Shown piece by piece: positions 5,306 to 5,593 of a stretch of DNA of 5,593 bases. Each line of letters opens with the position of its first letter. Position 1 is the stretch's first letter. The notes beneath the pieces are model-generated. The model saw only the letters and a program-made list of their open reading frames with translations, was not told the DNA's origin and did not search any database. A program made the translations under genes and the position numbers. Origin of the DNA: Deltaproteobacteria bacterium (GTDB lineage: Bacteria > Desulfobacterota > Dissulfuribacteria > Dissulfuribacterales > QOAL01); assembly GCA_015486425.1 (NCBI GenBank), contig WFRQ01000252.1, forward strand, positions 1 through 5,593, written 5' to 3'.

Positions 5306-5563
5306 TTATGCTTTTCTCTTTTCTTTCAATTTAATATTCAACAGTTTTGTCTCACCACCTGAATATTCCGCAAGAGCCTCATCTGCAAGACTATCTAATA
5401 CATCTTCAGATTCAGCGAATGCTCTCTCCCATTTTTTTTCGACTATGATTTCATGAATCAACCAGCGTGCAAGAGCATTTTGTTCTAACTCAGGTAATAT
5501 AGATGCCTCTTTAAATGCTTTCTCAAGTAATTTGGTCGTGTTTAGTCTCCTTTTCTGGAGCAT
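5306..5563 (-). CDS. Small helical antitoxin-like protein (hypothetical)
   Basis: The 85-residue reading from the ATG at 5563 is charged and predicted mostly helical, with no membrane segment. The pattern LLEKAFKEASxLPELEQNALARWLIHEI, then WERAFAESEDVLDSLADEALAEY and GxTxxL, resembles a widespread family of about 75 residues often found upstream of RelE/ParE-type toxins and annotated as hypothetical or antitoxin. That is from memory of the family, not a search. The ATG at 5563 has no ribosome site. An AAGGAG at 5547-5552 instead points to an ACG at 5537-5539, which would give 77 residues starting just before TKLLEKAF, where relatives usually begin. No toxin gene follows in the next 350 bases, so it may be a solo or orphaned antitoxin. 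The DNA is visibly richer in A and T than the genes to its left, hinting at separate acquisition. Confidence 0.7.
   Translation of the reverse strand: MLQKRRLNTTKLLEKAFKEASILPELEQNALARWLIHEIIVEKKWERAFAESEDVLDSLADEALAEYSGGETKLLNIKLKEKRKA
5537..5552 (-). promoter_or_regulatory. Shine-Dalgarno AAGGAG preceding a possible ACG start
   Basis: On the minus strand AAGGAG (5552-5547) is followed by seven bases and ACG (5539-5537) in the antitoxin-like frame. The only canonical start, ATG at 5563, lies upstream of this ribosome site, so the site would be wasted unless ACG is used or the ancestral ATG was lost. Confidence 0.4.
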
Positions 5564-5593
5564 AACGTTAAAATTCAGCAGCGCGTTTTATGC

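Noticed and set aside
5125..5310. Integron attC-like arrangement (TTAACAAGG after the stop, GTTAAAC on the minus strand at 5131-5125, bulged hairpin)
   Set aside because: The bulged hairpin arms do not end in a GTTRRRY core, the distance to the one matching core is too long for a typical attC, and no L'/L'' pair was found.

Overview
The window looks like chromosomal DNA from a Gram-negative-type bacterium, most likely of the Desulfobacterota/Desulfuromonadota or Nitrospirota kind. This is inference from three things: a chromosomal (Soj/Spo0J-type) parA-parB pair, an HflX GTPase with a long N-terminal extension of the type I associate with those groups, and a soluble GAF-type histidine kinase. 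No rRNA or tRNA is present to settle the taxonomy. Coding density is high, except for a 185-base divergent promoter region (1636-1820) and a roughly 350-base gap (4952-5305).

Layout, left to right. Positions 1-1635 hold parA then parB on the minus strand, 19 bases apart; parB runs off the left edge. Positions 1636-1820 are the divergent control region between parA and hflX, with several short palindromes and a repeated 13-mer. Positions 1821-3458 hold hflX on the plus strand. It appears to start at a non-canonical ATA codon behind a good Shine-Dalgarno sequence, and its N-terminal extension carries a JAMM-like H-T-H-x7-S-x2-D signature. Positions 3459-3499 separate hflX from a convergent gene and hold two small hairpins without U-tracts. 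Positions 3500-4915 hold a membrane-free sensor histidine kinase on the minus strand with atypical catalytic boxes. Positions 4952-5305 hold only inverted repeats that I can describe. Positions 5306-5563 hold a small helical protein on the minus strand resembling solo or type II antitoxin-like proteins, in a visibly AT-richer stretch.

Functionally, ParA/ParB would segregate the chromosome origin, HflX would rescue or split stalled ribosomes under stress, and the histidine kinase would sense an unknown cytoplasmic cue; its response regulator is not in the window. These genes are neighbours rather than one evident pathway. The least routine signals are the JAMM-like domain fused to HflX, two genes with Shine-Dalgarno-spaced near-cognate codons (ATA, ACG) where ATG would be expected, the altered H and G1 boxes of the kinase, and an antitoxin-like gene with no recognisable toxin beside it.
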